Positions 10,361 to 22,481 of a stretch of DNA of 64,000 nucleotides are shown here, piece after piece; positions within the stretch are counted from its first letter, which is position 1; each line of letters starts with the position of its first letter. This DNA is from Diploscapter coronatus. Taxonomy: Eukaryota > Nematoda > Chromadorea > Rhabditida > Rhabditidae. Made by a program: the position numbers and the translations under genes. The notes under the pieces were generated by a model. That model made no database searches and had not been told where the DNA came from. It saw nothing but the letters and a program-made list of their open reading frames with translations. The DNA is taken from NCBI GenBank assembly GCA_964036155.1, contig OZ038422.1, positions 37,037,201-37,101,200 of the forward strand, written 5' to 3'.

Positions 10361-11563
10361 TAACTTTTCATTCTTCGTGTTTTATCAAATTTCGTAATCT
10401 ATTGGGTTGATCAATAAGTCTTTTCCCACTTTCGTCCTTCCGTGATAACTAAAGACTGGTAAATACTAACATGGAAAGGGTTACTGTATATTAGAGTACA
10501 GTACCTAAGCTTGCCATAGATGATGCTTCAAGCTTTCATATGTTGCTTATCAAACTTTAGCATGAATAATTGTGATAGGGTTTATACAGAGTGATTTTTT
10601 ATTTTTCGTCCAATTCTTCAACGAATAATGGAAAAATATTAAAAATATCATCCGTGCATTTAGACAGGACCCTACAAATACACTCATTAATTATTTCATG
10701 CTAAGCCCTTTCAGATTAAAAATTATATAAGAATAATATGGCGAATCAATCATTTTCTAAAAAAAAGACTACCTTGTCACACGCTGTAGTCGAATTATAA
10801 AGCAATTTATATGAATATGTTTAAGGGGCTTATGGACATCTAATATTACTGTAATCAATTAATTAATTCCCATAATTGAGGTAGAATTAAGTTTTTGATT
10901 TAAGTACCCTGATCTATAGTCGTAAAATTGCATAAGAAAAAGGTATGATATTATGAAAGTTGCCAGAAAATGTGTTATACCCTGCGATTTTAAGAACAAT
11001 TTTCTATACATCTTATTACCAAAGAAGTGTAGAATATTGTAGCTTTTTATCGGGTCATGCATCGTAGTTATTATGAAAAAACATTATAGAGAATGCAATG
11101 AAATTTTAAAATGACAATTATCACATCCTGGTTAATATTTTCCTATAAACATAATGAAGAGGGATTCATATATCTATTCGATAATCAGCTGATAGTCTTC
11201 TATCATTATCGTTAACAGTTGGTTTTTTGATAATTTGTTTAGAGGAAGAAAAAATTATAGAAAATTTTCTCGAAAGTGGGAAAAGACTTATTGACCAACA
11301 CAATAAGATACTGTCTGATATGAGAATTATGAACTCTTAGCATCAACCAGAAGAAAGCTTGTCTCGATTTCACTCCTCGAAATTTCCCTATCGCGTCAAA
11401 AATCTCGCTTTTTAATGGTCAAAATCTGCTTCCTCATTCTCCGGAAACAAATTCAGAATTTAGATCAAGATTCTCCTGTTTCATGAGTATTCCTCTCCCC
11501 AAGTCGAACTAATTAATCGATCATTATTTGAAAATTTTGATTAATATAATATCATTTTTGATC
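10361..11563 (+). repeat. Direct duplication copy 1, split by a mariner element
   Basis: The sequences at 10361-10401 and 11304-11563 together match copy 2 (11999-12289), for example AGCATCAACCAGAAGAAAGC and CCTCTCCCCAAGTCGA. Identity by eye is high (above 80 percent) in the right part. The mariner insertion at 10402-11303 interrupts this copy. Confidence 0.8.
10402..11303. mobile_element. Non-autonomous mariner-type element (902 bp)
   Basis: Terminal inverted repeats of about 33 bases, TTGGGTTGATCAATAAGTCT at 10402 and its near reverse complement ending at 11303, both continue into TTTTCCCACTTTCG. The element is flanked by a TA target duplication (10400-10401 and 11304-11305). TIRs starting TTRGGTTG and the TA target are typical of mariner. 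The interior has no transposase frame; the longest ORF is 67 codons without similarity. It is therefore a deletion derivative or MITE needing transposase from elsewhere. Confidence 0.9.
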
Positions 11564-11998
11564 CAAATTGAGCACGGTTTTTTGCATGGAACTCTCCTCA
11601 CGTTATGGCTTTGTTTGGTACAACTCCTGTCGAAACCAATTACCCATACTCATAAAACCATCTGTTTTTTGAAAAGCTAATTCTTGATAGTCTAAGAAAA
11701 TTTTCAAAAATTCATATCTCCCTGTGTGCACAGTCTAGAACAAGTCTGGGACAAAAATTGTTTAGCTTATCGATATGAAGCGTTTGATACCAAATTTGCT
11801 CCATTTAGATGCTTCCTAACGATATTTCAATTTACTGTAACGTAAATGACGCGCATCCGAGCTCCAGGACCTCAATTTTCGGATTCTCCACCCTCGATTA
11901 CATTGTTTGGACCCATTTTTAGGAAAATAATTTTGGGGTTCCAAGCCCTTCCCAGCAATGCGCTTCAATATTACAAGGAATTGCTAATAAATCCTTAA
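11564..11998. other. Spacer between the two direct repeat copies
   Basis: No gene or structure was recognised. Composition is similar to the neighbouring intergenic DNA. Confidence 0.4.
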
Positions 11999-12289
11999 AG
12001 CTTGCTTTCATGTTTTTACTTATCAAATTTCTTCATCTAACATAATGTCTAGCGCGAGAACTATGAAATCTTAGCATCAACCAGAAGAAAGCTTATCTCG
12101 ATTTCACTCTTCAAAATTCCCCTATCGCGTCAAAAGTCTATTGCTTTTATGGTCAAAATCTGCTTCCTTTCTTCGAGAAACAGTCAGAACTTAGACCAAG
12201 ATTCTGCTTCATGAGTATCCCTCTCCCCAAGTCGAGCTAATTAATCGATCACTATTTGAAAATTTTGATCAATATATCATTTTTCGATG
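11999..12289 (+). repeat. Direct duplication copy 2, carries the empty mariner site
   Basis: This copy is continuous where copy 1 is split. TATCAAATTTCTTCATCTA runs directly into the sequence that in copy 1 lies to the right of the mariner element. It ends about 140 bases before the start codon of the sulfotransferase-type gene. Confidence 0.8.
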
Positions 12290-12428
12290 CAAGAAAAGCG
12301 CAAACTACTCTCTCAAGAAGAGGCAAGTATATTTATGGGATTAGACGATTTGTTTTCAATTTTAGAAAATTTTTAATGATTTTCTATGGTCTTATTTTCC
12401 TAGCTACATAGTAAATCGCAGTACTTCA

Positions 12429-13818
12429 ATGGCAATTCTTTGTCTTCTAATATTCTTTTCAACCATCTTTATCGTCAGATTTACTAATATTCATAATGTC
12501 ATCTCCCCTCCTACTGTAGTTAAAATCCAACGGGGTGATTATTGGTTGCAGCCGACTCGACTCGACACTATTCCAATGAATATGAGCAGAAGTAATACCG
12601 TCATTCAAGCACTTGAATTAGCAAATCAAAGTTAGAATACTTTTCCGGCGGTCAAATAATTCAGAAGTTTCAGAAAAGTATCGAGATATCGTTCCTCCAT
12701 TTTTCGATATGAAAAGAACGTATATGGTATGGAGCTTACCGTTTCTATGTTCATATCCTGTTGCAGTTATCCAAGAAATACGGCCTAGCGACCTGTCTTC
12801 TCGAAAAGAATCTGTCCACTCTACTCACTGCCATTTTTTGCTTGATGTGGTCCGAAAAGACATTCCATGAGAAGAATTTGAAAATCACTGACAGCTTGTT
12901 TAAAATGAAGTAGGAAATGTAATTGGATCGTTCAGTTTGTTTGTGAATTTTCCAAATTAACATGAATCCTTTCCCTATATAATCGTAAAATTTAAAGGTG
13001 AACTACCAGAACGATTCATACGCTTTTATAACTTATCGCAACTTCAAAGAATCCCTTTAGTTTCTGCTGGAAGTCGTATGAGGGTTTTAATTGGACATAT
13101 CCTATGAAGAACAAATTCCCACAGGATCATAAGAAAAATTTCGAGAAATTCACCAAATTTGTCGTTATCCGAAATCCTATTGATAGATTTTTATCGGCGT
13201 TTATGAACAAGTGTTTAGCGTAAATTTGTCCTTTCTATTCTTCTACAAATATGCAAATTTAGAGAAACGGAAATAGACAAAAGACTGTGTTATGGTTGCG
13301 ATGGGAATTTGAAGTGCGTGCTCGAAACGGTCTATATGAGGATGATGCAGTTTTCCAGGGGCGATTTGAAGTTGGAAGTCACTTATGAAGATAGGCATTT
13401 TGTTCCAGCCTCATGGTCACTAACTTATTTTCCCAAGTTTATCGCCACTTCCATTCCTTTAGGATGTGCAACTTCAATGAGATATTCCATGAATACGCAT
13501 TCATTCGTTATGACAATAGCGAACGTGGCAAAAAGAAAGCTATGCAAGACATTATCAAGTTGCTAGCGCAACATGGAGTCGAGAAGAGTATCACCGATAA
13601 AATCAAACATGACTCCATGGGTAGACTTTCGAATAAAAATTCGAAAATTATTTCATGATTTAGTCTCCAAAACCGGGCATTCGACCTTTTTCTACCCCAA
13701 GAGGAAAATCTTTTTGAATATGCTGCAGAACGATACCTATATCAAGAACCTATTCAAGCGGATCTATTATTTCGACTATTTGCTATTTCACTACGATGTC
13801 GATGAGTTGATGATCTAA
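12429..13818 (+). CDS. Carbohydrate sulfotransferase-type protein (Sulfotransfer_2 family)
   Basis: The start at 12429 opens with a signal anchor (MAILCLLIFFSTIFIVRF), as expected for a Golgi type II membrane protein. Later exons carry YGLATCLLEKNLSTLLTAIF, the counterpart of the family's PAPS 5'-phosphosulfate loop (usually a P-K-N-x-S-T form, here EKNLST), and FVVIRNPIDRFLSAFMNKC, the 3'-phosphate binding R-x-P-x-x-R-F-x-S-x-F motif. The C-terminal exon (from about 13464) contains NEIFHEYAFIRYD and ends LLFHYDVDELMI. The exon between about 12925 and 13065 is uncertain. The substrate is unknown; relatives add sulfate to glycans. The stop lies 53 bases from the stop of the convergent helicase gene, so the 3' UTRs probably overlap. 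Confidence 0.75.
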
Positions 13819-13870
13819 CAAAGTTGATTTTTAAAGTTGTTTTAGTTTGTAGATTTGTTCGAATAAAAAG

Positions 13871-16800
13871 TTAGAGACTAACCGTTACGGGCCAAGGCAC
13901 GAAGACGGCATTTCTGGACGGGAATGGCTGTGCATTTCCTCTCCAGCCCCAACCCTGGCCATGTCCGTCTCTCTGACTGTAGTTGTGACTGCTCCTCCTC
14001 TGCTCTTCGTACTCGACTCCCTTCATCTCTGTCTGATTCTGCCCAATTTGAGTGCTGCCGCTGCTACTGGCGCTGTCTCTGTACAGTGGATCCAGATGAC
14101 GTCTGAAATAAGTGAAAATTAGGATAGAAATGAAAGCTAAGGAGCTTCGAGTTCTTACCCATAATTGAAGTAGAGACTCTTGGGACCAGTCTCGGCCTCC
14201 TGCGTGGGTTTCTCGACGAGCACGCACAAGCAGTTCGCTGTCTGATTCACCTCGCTCAGACGCAGCTCTTCAGGCTTCTTCACCTTCTGCAACACAAATG
14301 TTCTCATTTTAAAAATCAGGGGTGGGACTCAAATAAGAAATTACTGTCACAGTAATCGTGGCAGTAATATTTTTCTATGAAATTCCTTCACATTTTCGTC
14401 GAATTTTACTGTGACAGTAATTTTTATTTAGGCCCCACTCCAGGTATTTTTTTTTGCATTCTTTCTATTTGAATAGAAAAATTAGGAATGTTTCAGGCAA
14501 AACTAGGTGTGAATTGTCATTTCGAGTCGAACATATAGTAGCGGACAAAAGTATCCAATCAATCACACGGAAGCGCTGTTTAGTTTGATTATTGTTGTGA
14601 CTTGAAAAAGTGAAAAGTTTGCCAACATAAAAATATAACCAATCCTTATTAAAGACTGCCAATTTGCATGAGGGTTGAAGTATTACAAATGTCTAATCTA
14701 GGCAATCAAAGTTTCATGGGTGGTCGGATACTTTCGTCCGCTACGGCATCTAGGAAATATTGCAATATTACAGCCCTACACAAAGTATGATAAAATACCA
14801 TGTTAGAATAGGAGTGGATATGTTCACTGTAGGAAAACTATTTGTGCATATCATTTTTTCATGATGTAATACTGAAAACCAAAGTACCCAAGTTACCGTT
14901 TGCTATTGCACTTTAAAAGCCGAAAATATCATTTTTACCATTTCATGTAGGTGAGTGCGACAAACGAGAGGCAGAGCATCTCCAGCGAAGTCGGCATTGA
15001 GTGCCGACTCGTAGATGGCCTTCCACTCGGCCGAGTGTCTGGACAGGAACGAGAAGTTTCCCACCACGTACATGCCGTGCTGAGCTCTTGTCAGAGCAAC
15101 GATCGAGCGGTTGATCAGCTGAAACAAGAATGACACAATGATAAGAATTTGAACAAGATTGAGTAATTTTTCATACGCCTTAGCAAATAATTGCTTCTCA
15201 AAATAGATTCAGATCCCAAATTATTCGAATAGGAGAAAGAGACTTACAGCGAGAAATCCGATCGATTTGGTGTTGGATCTGGCAATCGAGACAATGATGA
15301 CCTTGTTCTCCTGGAAAACGAGCATTTGATAAAGTCGACAAAATGATAAAGATGATATTTTTAAATTTTGTTCTTTTTATTGTAATATTTCTAAATTTTA
15401 AGTGAAAGTAAAATCAACCCTACTTTGCCCTGATAGCCATCGACGGTCTCGACCCTGACCTTCAGATTGCCGTAGTCGCGGAAGAGTCTGCGGATGAAAC
15501 GAAGCTGGGCCTTGTACATGCAAATCACAGTAATCTGCAAATTAATGATTTACTTGTTTCCATTGACGTTTCATCATTTCACATCGAATGTATAAAATTT
15601 CAAATATATCATTTAGCAGGGCTTTTCCAACTCTAACTTGGTATAGATGCAATTTTAGTTGGAGTTATTGTCTATGACCGACAACTTGAGGCGAAATAAA
15701 AGACGCAAATTAGCGCGCTATTTGCAAATGAATAAACGACATTTCTCTACTGACTCAAGGGATGACGACTTTTACAACTATTTAAAATTATGCGATGCAC
15801 ACTTTAAATTTTAAAATTTTCGCAACATTTCTTTCTTCCCAATTTACCGATCATTGATAATAATTTAAAATATAATTTCTTTGAAGGATTAAAGTTGAAG
15901 CTGCATTTTTCATCTGCAAAAACCTTGCATTTTAGCAGAAAAAAACACAAATTGACTGAATGTTACGTCTTCGGGCTGCAGTGCTCCATCGACTCTGAGC
16001 ATGTAGCTGACGAGGCCAAAAATGCGGATCGCATCGGCCTTGTTGACGAACGAGCTGTGGCGCGAATAGCTGGGTGAATTCGTGTTCCAGAAGAACAGGT
16101 TGGTCTTCATGCCGGGGGGAATCGGATAGCTGCGCACGCTCTCATGACTCTCCAGCCTAAGAACGTTCAAAATCAAGAAGAATGACAAATCTGACAAGTC
16201 GATATTTTGTTTGCGAAAATTATAAACTTCGAAGATTTTCAATCTAAAGAATACGTGAATGAAGAAGTGTATTTTTTAATAATTCCTTAGAAGCTGGAAT
16301 ATCTAACATTTTGTAGAAATACGGTCTGACGATGGTGTCGACAATGTTGTTGTTCATCCTGTGCTGCATGGTTAGCACCTGCACGTCGAAGCCCTTGATG
16401 ACGAGTCGCTCGAAGAACGAGATGTTCATCCCGAACAGCTCGTGGTCCTGCACGTCTAAAAACGAGCAAGTCGCTATTTTCATTATTTCCTTTCTCTTTT
16501 TCATTAAATAGGGAGGTGTTGCAGAGAATGATCATTTTGCCTACTAGATTCAAGTAATTTCAATGGAATGCTTTCATTGGTCTCCTGTATTAGACACCGC
16601 CACAGCCTGTACTAATAACCGGCTCGTTTTCTTACTTCCTTCTCTTTTGCCTACACTCCCTCACCCTGAAATCCGGCGTCTAATACAGGAAGCCGTTTTG
16701 ATTTCAACACATTCCGATTTAGAGAAATTGTACTTACTGGGACGAGGTCTGAGTTGCTGATGATCGCCCACCAGGACGATCTGCTCGAGGCACGGTAGAA

Positions 16801-19800
16801 AGCACGTGATCGTCTGCGCTTCGGTCAGCTGCAAACAGGCATTTTCAAGTTTTCTTCTCTTTCCCTAATTTTTCGAAAAACCATTCTTGAGTTTAAAAAG
16901 CGACTATTCTTTATCTGTTTACCTCAGCAGCCTCATCCAGGACCAAGGCGATAGGGTTTACGGAGAGCAGTTTGGATCGATGGATAGCGATTCCCGTCGA
17001 GGTGGCGAAGATCACCTTGGCTCGCCACAACTTCGTCCTGTCCTCGTCCTGCAGCGTGTATTTGTCGCTGAAAATCATTGGACCTACTCAGAATCATTTC
17101 TGCTGATTTTGACAGGTTTGCTTGACATTTTTAACTATAGTGTGTCGAAGGTCGGAACCAGAAAAGATATTTTGTAAAAAATACTATGCGAAAATAATAG
17201 CGACAAAGGTTTTCTAGAAATGTTGAAACGTTAATTTTATGCTTCCCGGAACTAATACTGTTCACTAAAGTTCAATTTTATTTGTTCATGATGATTATGC
17301 TACGTATAGAACCTCGAGTTTAAATGTACAAAGATGGTCAAACTTTTCGAGCATTTGGTAAAATTTCTCAAAAAATTACTCCTTCTCGTCACTTTTATAG
17401 ATAGACTTTAACCTGGACTTACTAGATCTCCTCGCTGGTGACCTTGAATCCGAGTCTGCAGATGCATATTTCGGGCTTCATGCCAATCTGCAGCAGCTTC
17501 TCCTCGATTCTGTTGATCATCTGGTCGAGAGTCAGATTCTTCATGCTCGAGACGATTACGGGACGGTCCAGGTTAAGTGAGAGCATAGCTATCACATAGG
17601 CCACGGACAGGTACGTCTTGCCTCAAATTGTACAAATTGCAAAAAGTAAAGATCACAGAAAAGTGTAAAGGTAAAATTATTTTAAAAAGCCTCATTTCAT
17701 GTTTCCGGGTTTGAAATCTACTAATTTCAACAAAATGAAGTCTTCGAAGAATCTAAAGTCCAACTAACCGGTTCCTGGTGGGCCTTGGATGAGCGTGAGA
17801 GTGTTCTTGAGTGCAGTGGCGAGAGCTTTGCGCTGACTCTGGTCTGCCTTGATGGAATCCGACTTGTAGAACTCGTCCTCCCAACTCAGGTCGAAGTCGA
17901 ACTCATCCTCGAACAGGCTGATCTTATCCTTGTCTGAAAACTATTTTCAAAAGAATTCATTCGAATCAAAAAAGACTCACGGAAGTCAGCGATCATTTCG
18001 CCCATAGCCGTCCAGGGCATCTTGACGGTCTCTGCCCTGAGCATGTACTGCTCAAACTGCTTCGGCCAGGCATTCTTGTCGTTCAACATGTTCTGCAAGA
18101 ATAAAAGATAAAATACTGTTTAGAAAGTACATTTTTGAAGGAAAATTTGAAACATGACACTGGCAGAAATTTGCTATACCCTTGAACTTTGATTCCATCC
18201 ATAGCTCATCCAATTATTAGGGATCACAAACTTCGCCTCCTTGCAAAATTGCATTTTCGATAGAAACATGGTAACTTGAAATCGAAAATTTGGAAAGAAA
18301 GTACTCCTCAAACCCGAAATGTCATAAAAGACCTAGTCTAGATCGACGATAACCTTGATTAAATGGTTCTGTGCCAAAAATCAGGGCGTAATTTTTGAGT
18401 TCACCCGTGTTCACGCAGTTTGAAGTTTGCCAAAATGTATTCATTTAGAGCGACGAATTTCTGAGATTCTTTCGGCTACCAAAATTTCTAATTATTTTTA
18501 TAGTTTTCCTTCAGAATTCTTATTTATAACTTCGATGGCATTTCTGCACAAAAAATAGCCTAGAATATCAACTCACTAGATCTACTTGGGGATCCTAAGT
18601 ATAAATGGGTGAACTGGGGAGGGAATTAGAGTCAAAATTATATATGTATATAATTTTAGTCGGTGCTGCAAATTCAATTTCTGTTATCAAAATATAGACT
18701 TTTCACAATATCAATGTTTTCTATCAAACAGATAAATAAAGAGTAATTTCCTCGTTTACCTTGATGACATCGAATGTGACACGAGTAGGGAAGAAGAATA
18801 TGGAGGTGGGCTCCATGATGAAGAACTGATTGTCAGAGGCGTTGACCAGTTGCTCTCTGTCCTGATCGCTACCAATCGGCAGCTTCACTTCCTGGAACAA
18901 TTCAATAATCTCTTTGTACTCTCTACCCCGAAGAAATCTCACACTTCCCGAAGCTCTGTGTTTGTCGCTGGGCTTCCAGACCTTGCCTCCAATCTGGGCG
19001 ACGATCGGGGAGTCGTAGAAGTCCTTGTCCGAGATGAGGATCGTCTGGCCGTAGATGAACGGGTCCAGTTCCACCTCGTCCTTCTGCAATGTATCGCAAA
19101 TTCATTCAAAGGACAGAAATCAAGTTAGAGAGCGCACACTCCGCCTTCTGCAAAAGCATGGTGGTGTTGAAAAAGTTATAGCAGGGGGACCTTAAAATAA
19201 GACGCAAGTCATATTTAGACTGCAAAGTCATAAAAAGGGAGAGTCAAGATTGGCAATAAACCATGTAAAACGGGTTTGTGCCAAAAATCAGCTCCTAATT
19301 TTCGCATTCACGGGCTTTTGCTTTACGAAAACGTGTCCATTGTGAGGCTGTATTTCATCATTTTTATATTGGATTTTTTATTTTAGAAAATTACTTATTT
19401 TTTTTAGAAATTGTGTTTATTTTTTATCTCACACCTCAGGATTGATCTCCAGCGTCTGCTCGATGAGCTCGAAGGCGAGAGTGTCGTACTTGATGCGCTT
19501 GGGGCGGTCCCAGGAAGTGTTGGAATTATTTGGGTCGTCCCTCGAACCCTGGAAGAACTTCACAGCAGCCACTCGGATCCCGTGCCTTTTTTCGGGTCTG
19601 ACTGCAATTCACTCTTCTTTTATTTCAAATAAAAAATAAATTAAAAAAAAAAAAAAACTTTTGGAAATTGGAATTTCTTTTCGAAAAATTGTTTGATTTC
19701 AAACGTTCAAAAGTTTACCCTTGGAAGCCCTGTAGAGTTGGATCATTTCCCTGAGTGGCCTGTCGAATTCCTCGTGCTCGAGTCTGCCGAGGATGTCCAG

Positions 19801-21125
19801 ATACTCGTTGACGTTCGCGTAGTTCTCCTGGATCTTCTGTCTGCGAAGGTAGGGTATCCCTGAACGAATTATATTCCTTTTCAAAATTACTAATAATTGT
19901 TGAGATTTATTTGAATTTTTTTAAATGTAAGTTCAGACTCTACCAAAAAACCCGTACCTGCGGGCGCGGAGGAGGATCGACTTAAAAAAGTGAAAGTCAT
20001 ATATGAAAAATGCATTTTTCCAATAAAAATGGCTGCAATGTTCAACAAATTTAGCCAGTTCAGGATTTCGGAACAACCTATTTTAGTGCTTAGAAATGCG
20101 CAAAATCGGAAATTTTGCATTTTTAGTGTAATGAGGGTGCTGGTTTCAATTTTTGAAAATATAGCCAGACAGGTTCAGGAATTGTTGAATTTGGAAGTCT
20201 GGTGGGATAAAAGTTTTAACAGAAATGTTCAAGCTATTTGCATTTTTTCGAAATAAAAAAGAAAGACTTACTGGTAAGGTCAAATCGGACCTTTTCGGTG
20301 GAGAAGATGGAGGCGCCAGTTTCGAAATCCCTGTCGAGAATGGAGTTGGATGGGGGCTCGCTTTCGCAGTACTCGAAGTGCTCCCTGATATGGTCCTTGG
20401 TGTAGCGCATCGGAAATTTGTAGATTCTGTCCTTTGCATCACTTCTGCTGCTGCTGCTGGTCGCCGTCGTCTCATCCCCACTCGTCTCATACTCATCAGA
20501 TCCCTAAGTATACAAATTTATATGAAACGTTAGTGTTCTTATATTCGAAAATTCATGAAGAATTTTGCATCATTTCAAGTAGTTTTTGAACCTTCTTTTC
20601 AATCGGAAATTTTTGTATCCATCAACGACTTTAAATTTAGAAGAGAAAAAACTCGATATGTCTCATTAACAAGGATTTTTGTGCGCGCGATTGAAAAGGC
20701 GGAGAAAAATTGGGAGACGCTCACTTAGCATAGTGAGAAACATTTTCGGGACCATTTTCCCTTTTTATCACTTGAGACTCGTATTTTCGAAAGATTTTGT
20801 GCCTCCTATGTTTATTTGAGTTGTACGTGTAGTATTTTAAAAGTGAGTGGAACCCCAGCCTTCGTTAATGAGCCAGATGGAGTGGAAAATAGCATCCTTT
20901 ATTCCGAAAACAACTAACCGAATTGGACAGAGCGCTTGCACTCCTGTCTGTGCTGTTCTGAGGGGATTTGTCAGTCTCAGTCTCGTATTCATCCAGACTC
21001 GTTCCGCTTGTGGCCCTCTCCTCCTCCCTCTTTTGCCAGGCCCTTCTCTGTTCCCGTCTGCCATTTCTACCTCCATGTTTGGGAGGAACGATCGAAGGTT
21101 TTATTTCGACTTCCTGGAAATCCAT
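13871..21125 (-). CDS. ZNFX1-like superfamily 1 RNA helicase without NFX1 zinc fingers
   Basis: About 17 exons give roughly 950 residues. The N-terminus (from ATG 21125) is basic then acidic/Ser-rich and low in complexity. A ZNFX1-type middle region follows (YLDILGRLEHEEFDRPLREM, DPFIYGQTILISDKDF, QFFIMEPTSIFFF). SF1 motifs come in order: Walker A GPPGTGKTY (split by an intron at 17632/17768), Walker B VLDEAAELTEAQ, VGDHQQLRP, MQHRMN, VDGYQGKENKVIIVS and ALTRAQHGMYVVGN. After motif VI the protein reads PLVCRTH, where ZNFX1 enters its zinc fingers, but here it ends about 120 residues later in a Gln/Gly/Ser/Arg-rich tail with no Cys clusters. ZNFX1 of C. elegans acts in germ granules in small-RNA inheritance. 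This could be a paralogue with a related role, or a UPF1-family relative. Confidence 0.8.
14319..14441. repeat. Fold-back repeat with 36-base arms
   Basis: Arms at about 14319-14355 and 14406-14441 share AAATTACTGTCACAGTAA in inverted orientation and continue outward to GGGGTGGG/CCCCACTCC with a one-base gap. The inner motif TTACTGT(C/G)ACAGTAA is itself palindromic. It lies in an intron of the helicase gene. Confidence 0.8.
14538..14744. mobile_element. Short Tc1/mariner-like MITE (about 207 bp)
   Basis: Inverted termini GTAGCGGACAAAAGTATCC (14538) and its near reverse complement (ending 14744, one difference over 19 bases) enclose about 165 bases with no reading frame of note. The GGACAAAAGTATCC type of end resembles Tc1-like termini. 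TA dinucleotides occur at the ends, but the exact boundaries are not certain. It lies in an intron of the helicase gene. Confidence 0.65.
16583..16690. repeat. 108-bp fold-back repeat
   Basis: TCCTGTATTAGACACCG (16583-16599) is the reverse complement of 16674-16690 at 16 of 17 positions. It lies in an intron of the helicase gene between the HRM-motif exon and the VGDHQQLRP exon. Confidence 0.8.
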
Positions 21126-21486
21126 TCATTTTCGCTTCACGACTTTTCATATTCGAATTGTCATATCTGATGTTATACGACTCTGTTAATATCAAACATT
21201 TTAGAAAATCTCGTCGAAAATCAACGTCACTCGATATTTTGCCCATGAACGTTTTAATGAAAAGGCTGAAAGTCATGAGACATGCAGTGGAAACTTTATC
21301 TAGGCTTTGAAAGACTTCGTTGGAAAGGAATTACAGTGACAGCTAAAATCGATAAAGACCCTGACTGAGTCTTTCCCTTTCTCTCGTCTTTCTGCCTCTT
21401 ATTCTACAGTTCGGTGCTTTATTTGCCACAGAACGGACGTAATGATTGGATGTGATGCTGCTAAGGATTTGCACTTTTCATAAGCA
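21126..21486. other. Intergenic between two minus-strand genes
   Basis: The 361 bases hold the 3' UTR of the upstream gene and the presumed promoter or trans-splice region of the helicase gene. No other feature was seen. Confidence 0.3.
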
Positions 21487-22481
21487 TCACAAATCAAAGT
21501 CTACTTCGGGTTCGTCCCACCCAGTGCTCAGTTTAAGCGGCACGTTCCTCACGACAATCTTCGGCTTTGCACCCGACTTCGCAGTCGAACTCACCGACAT
21601 GGCAGAGGTGGAAGCAGCTGAAGTCGCAGTCGGAATCGGCTCCGTTTCCTCTTCCACTTCTTCGACCTTCTTCTCGGCCTCAGTATCCTCCTCGCTGGAG
21701 ACCTGCTTGTCTTCAGAACTCGTCGTCTGAAATTTGTGCAAATGAAATCAATTATTCTCAACGTTTCGAATGTTTCATGTAAAATCACCAAACTTCAAAG
21801 GAACGTTATCGAGAATAGTGAGCGTGAATACAAATTTCAACAAAGAAAAGCCCGGAATTTTTCACAATATCACAATAAACCAACCTCCTCAGAATCACGG
21901 TCCATGGCCAGATTCTGCCTCATATTCATCATTCTGTACAGCGTGGTGAGAGACATTCCACCGTTCGCCATTGCTGTCTGCAGGCGCTGCTGAAAGTTCT
22001 CAATCATGTATGGCTTCAAGTGGAGCAATTTGTGCTCATTTTTCGACGTGGTAAATTTGATCAAGTTATTGAAGATATTTTAAAATGTGTTAAATTGCAA
22101 GCATCATCCCCGTGATAAAATCGTTGAATTTCAGATGCAGGATCATTCTTTCTGGATGATATATCGGCTCCTTGCAAAAGGCACTCAGACACTCACTTTA
22201 ACAAATTTCTACTGTTTGTACAAGCGATAGGGGTAATGATGGATAGACTGTCCTGAACTCAAAATGACAAGCACATTGATGCCGTCATTTGAGTTAAAAT
22301 TAGCCTATCTGACTTACCTATACCCTAAGCCCAATTTTAAGGTGAGTGCCCTTTACAGGGAACCAATCTATCAGTTCAGACAGTCGAATGAGCTGCCAGA
22401 ATGGATGATAAAGAGAGCTGTGCATACCCTTCCCGAAGGCTTGTTTCTTCTTCTGAAGCTCGGTTTCGCTTTGTCAGTCAT
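21487..22481 (-). CDS. Small protein of unknown function, basic N-terminus, acidic C-terminus
   Basis: Three exons splice in frame. Exon 1 (22481-22428) encodes MTDKAKPSFRRRNKPSGR. Exon 2 (about 22040-21889) encodes HKLLHLKPYMIENFQQRLQT and LTTLYRMMNMRQNLAMDRDS, a probably helical segment. Exon 3 encodes an acidic Ser/Glu/Thr-rich region ending PKIVVRNVPLKLSTGWDEP and EVDFDL. The total is about 155 residues. The exon 2 acceptor is weak, so the joint is tentative. I do not recognise the family. It lies between the eor-1 homologue and the helicase, on the same strand as both. Confidence 0.55.

Noticed and set aside
10859..11062. Transposase remnant inside the mariner element
   Set aside because: The 67-codon frame shows none of the DDD/DDE mariner catalytic context. 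The element is called non-autonomous.
20225..20533. Plus-strand 102-codon frame
   Set aside because: It is the antisense shadow of an N-terminal exon of the helicase gene, which has matching splice sites and domain context.
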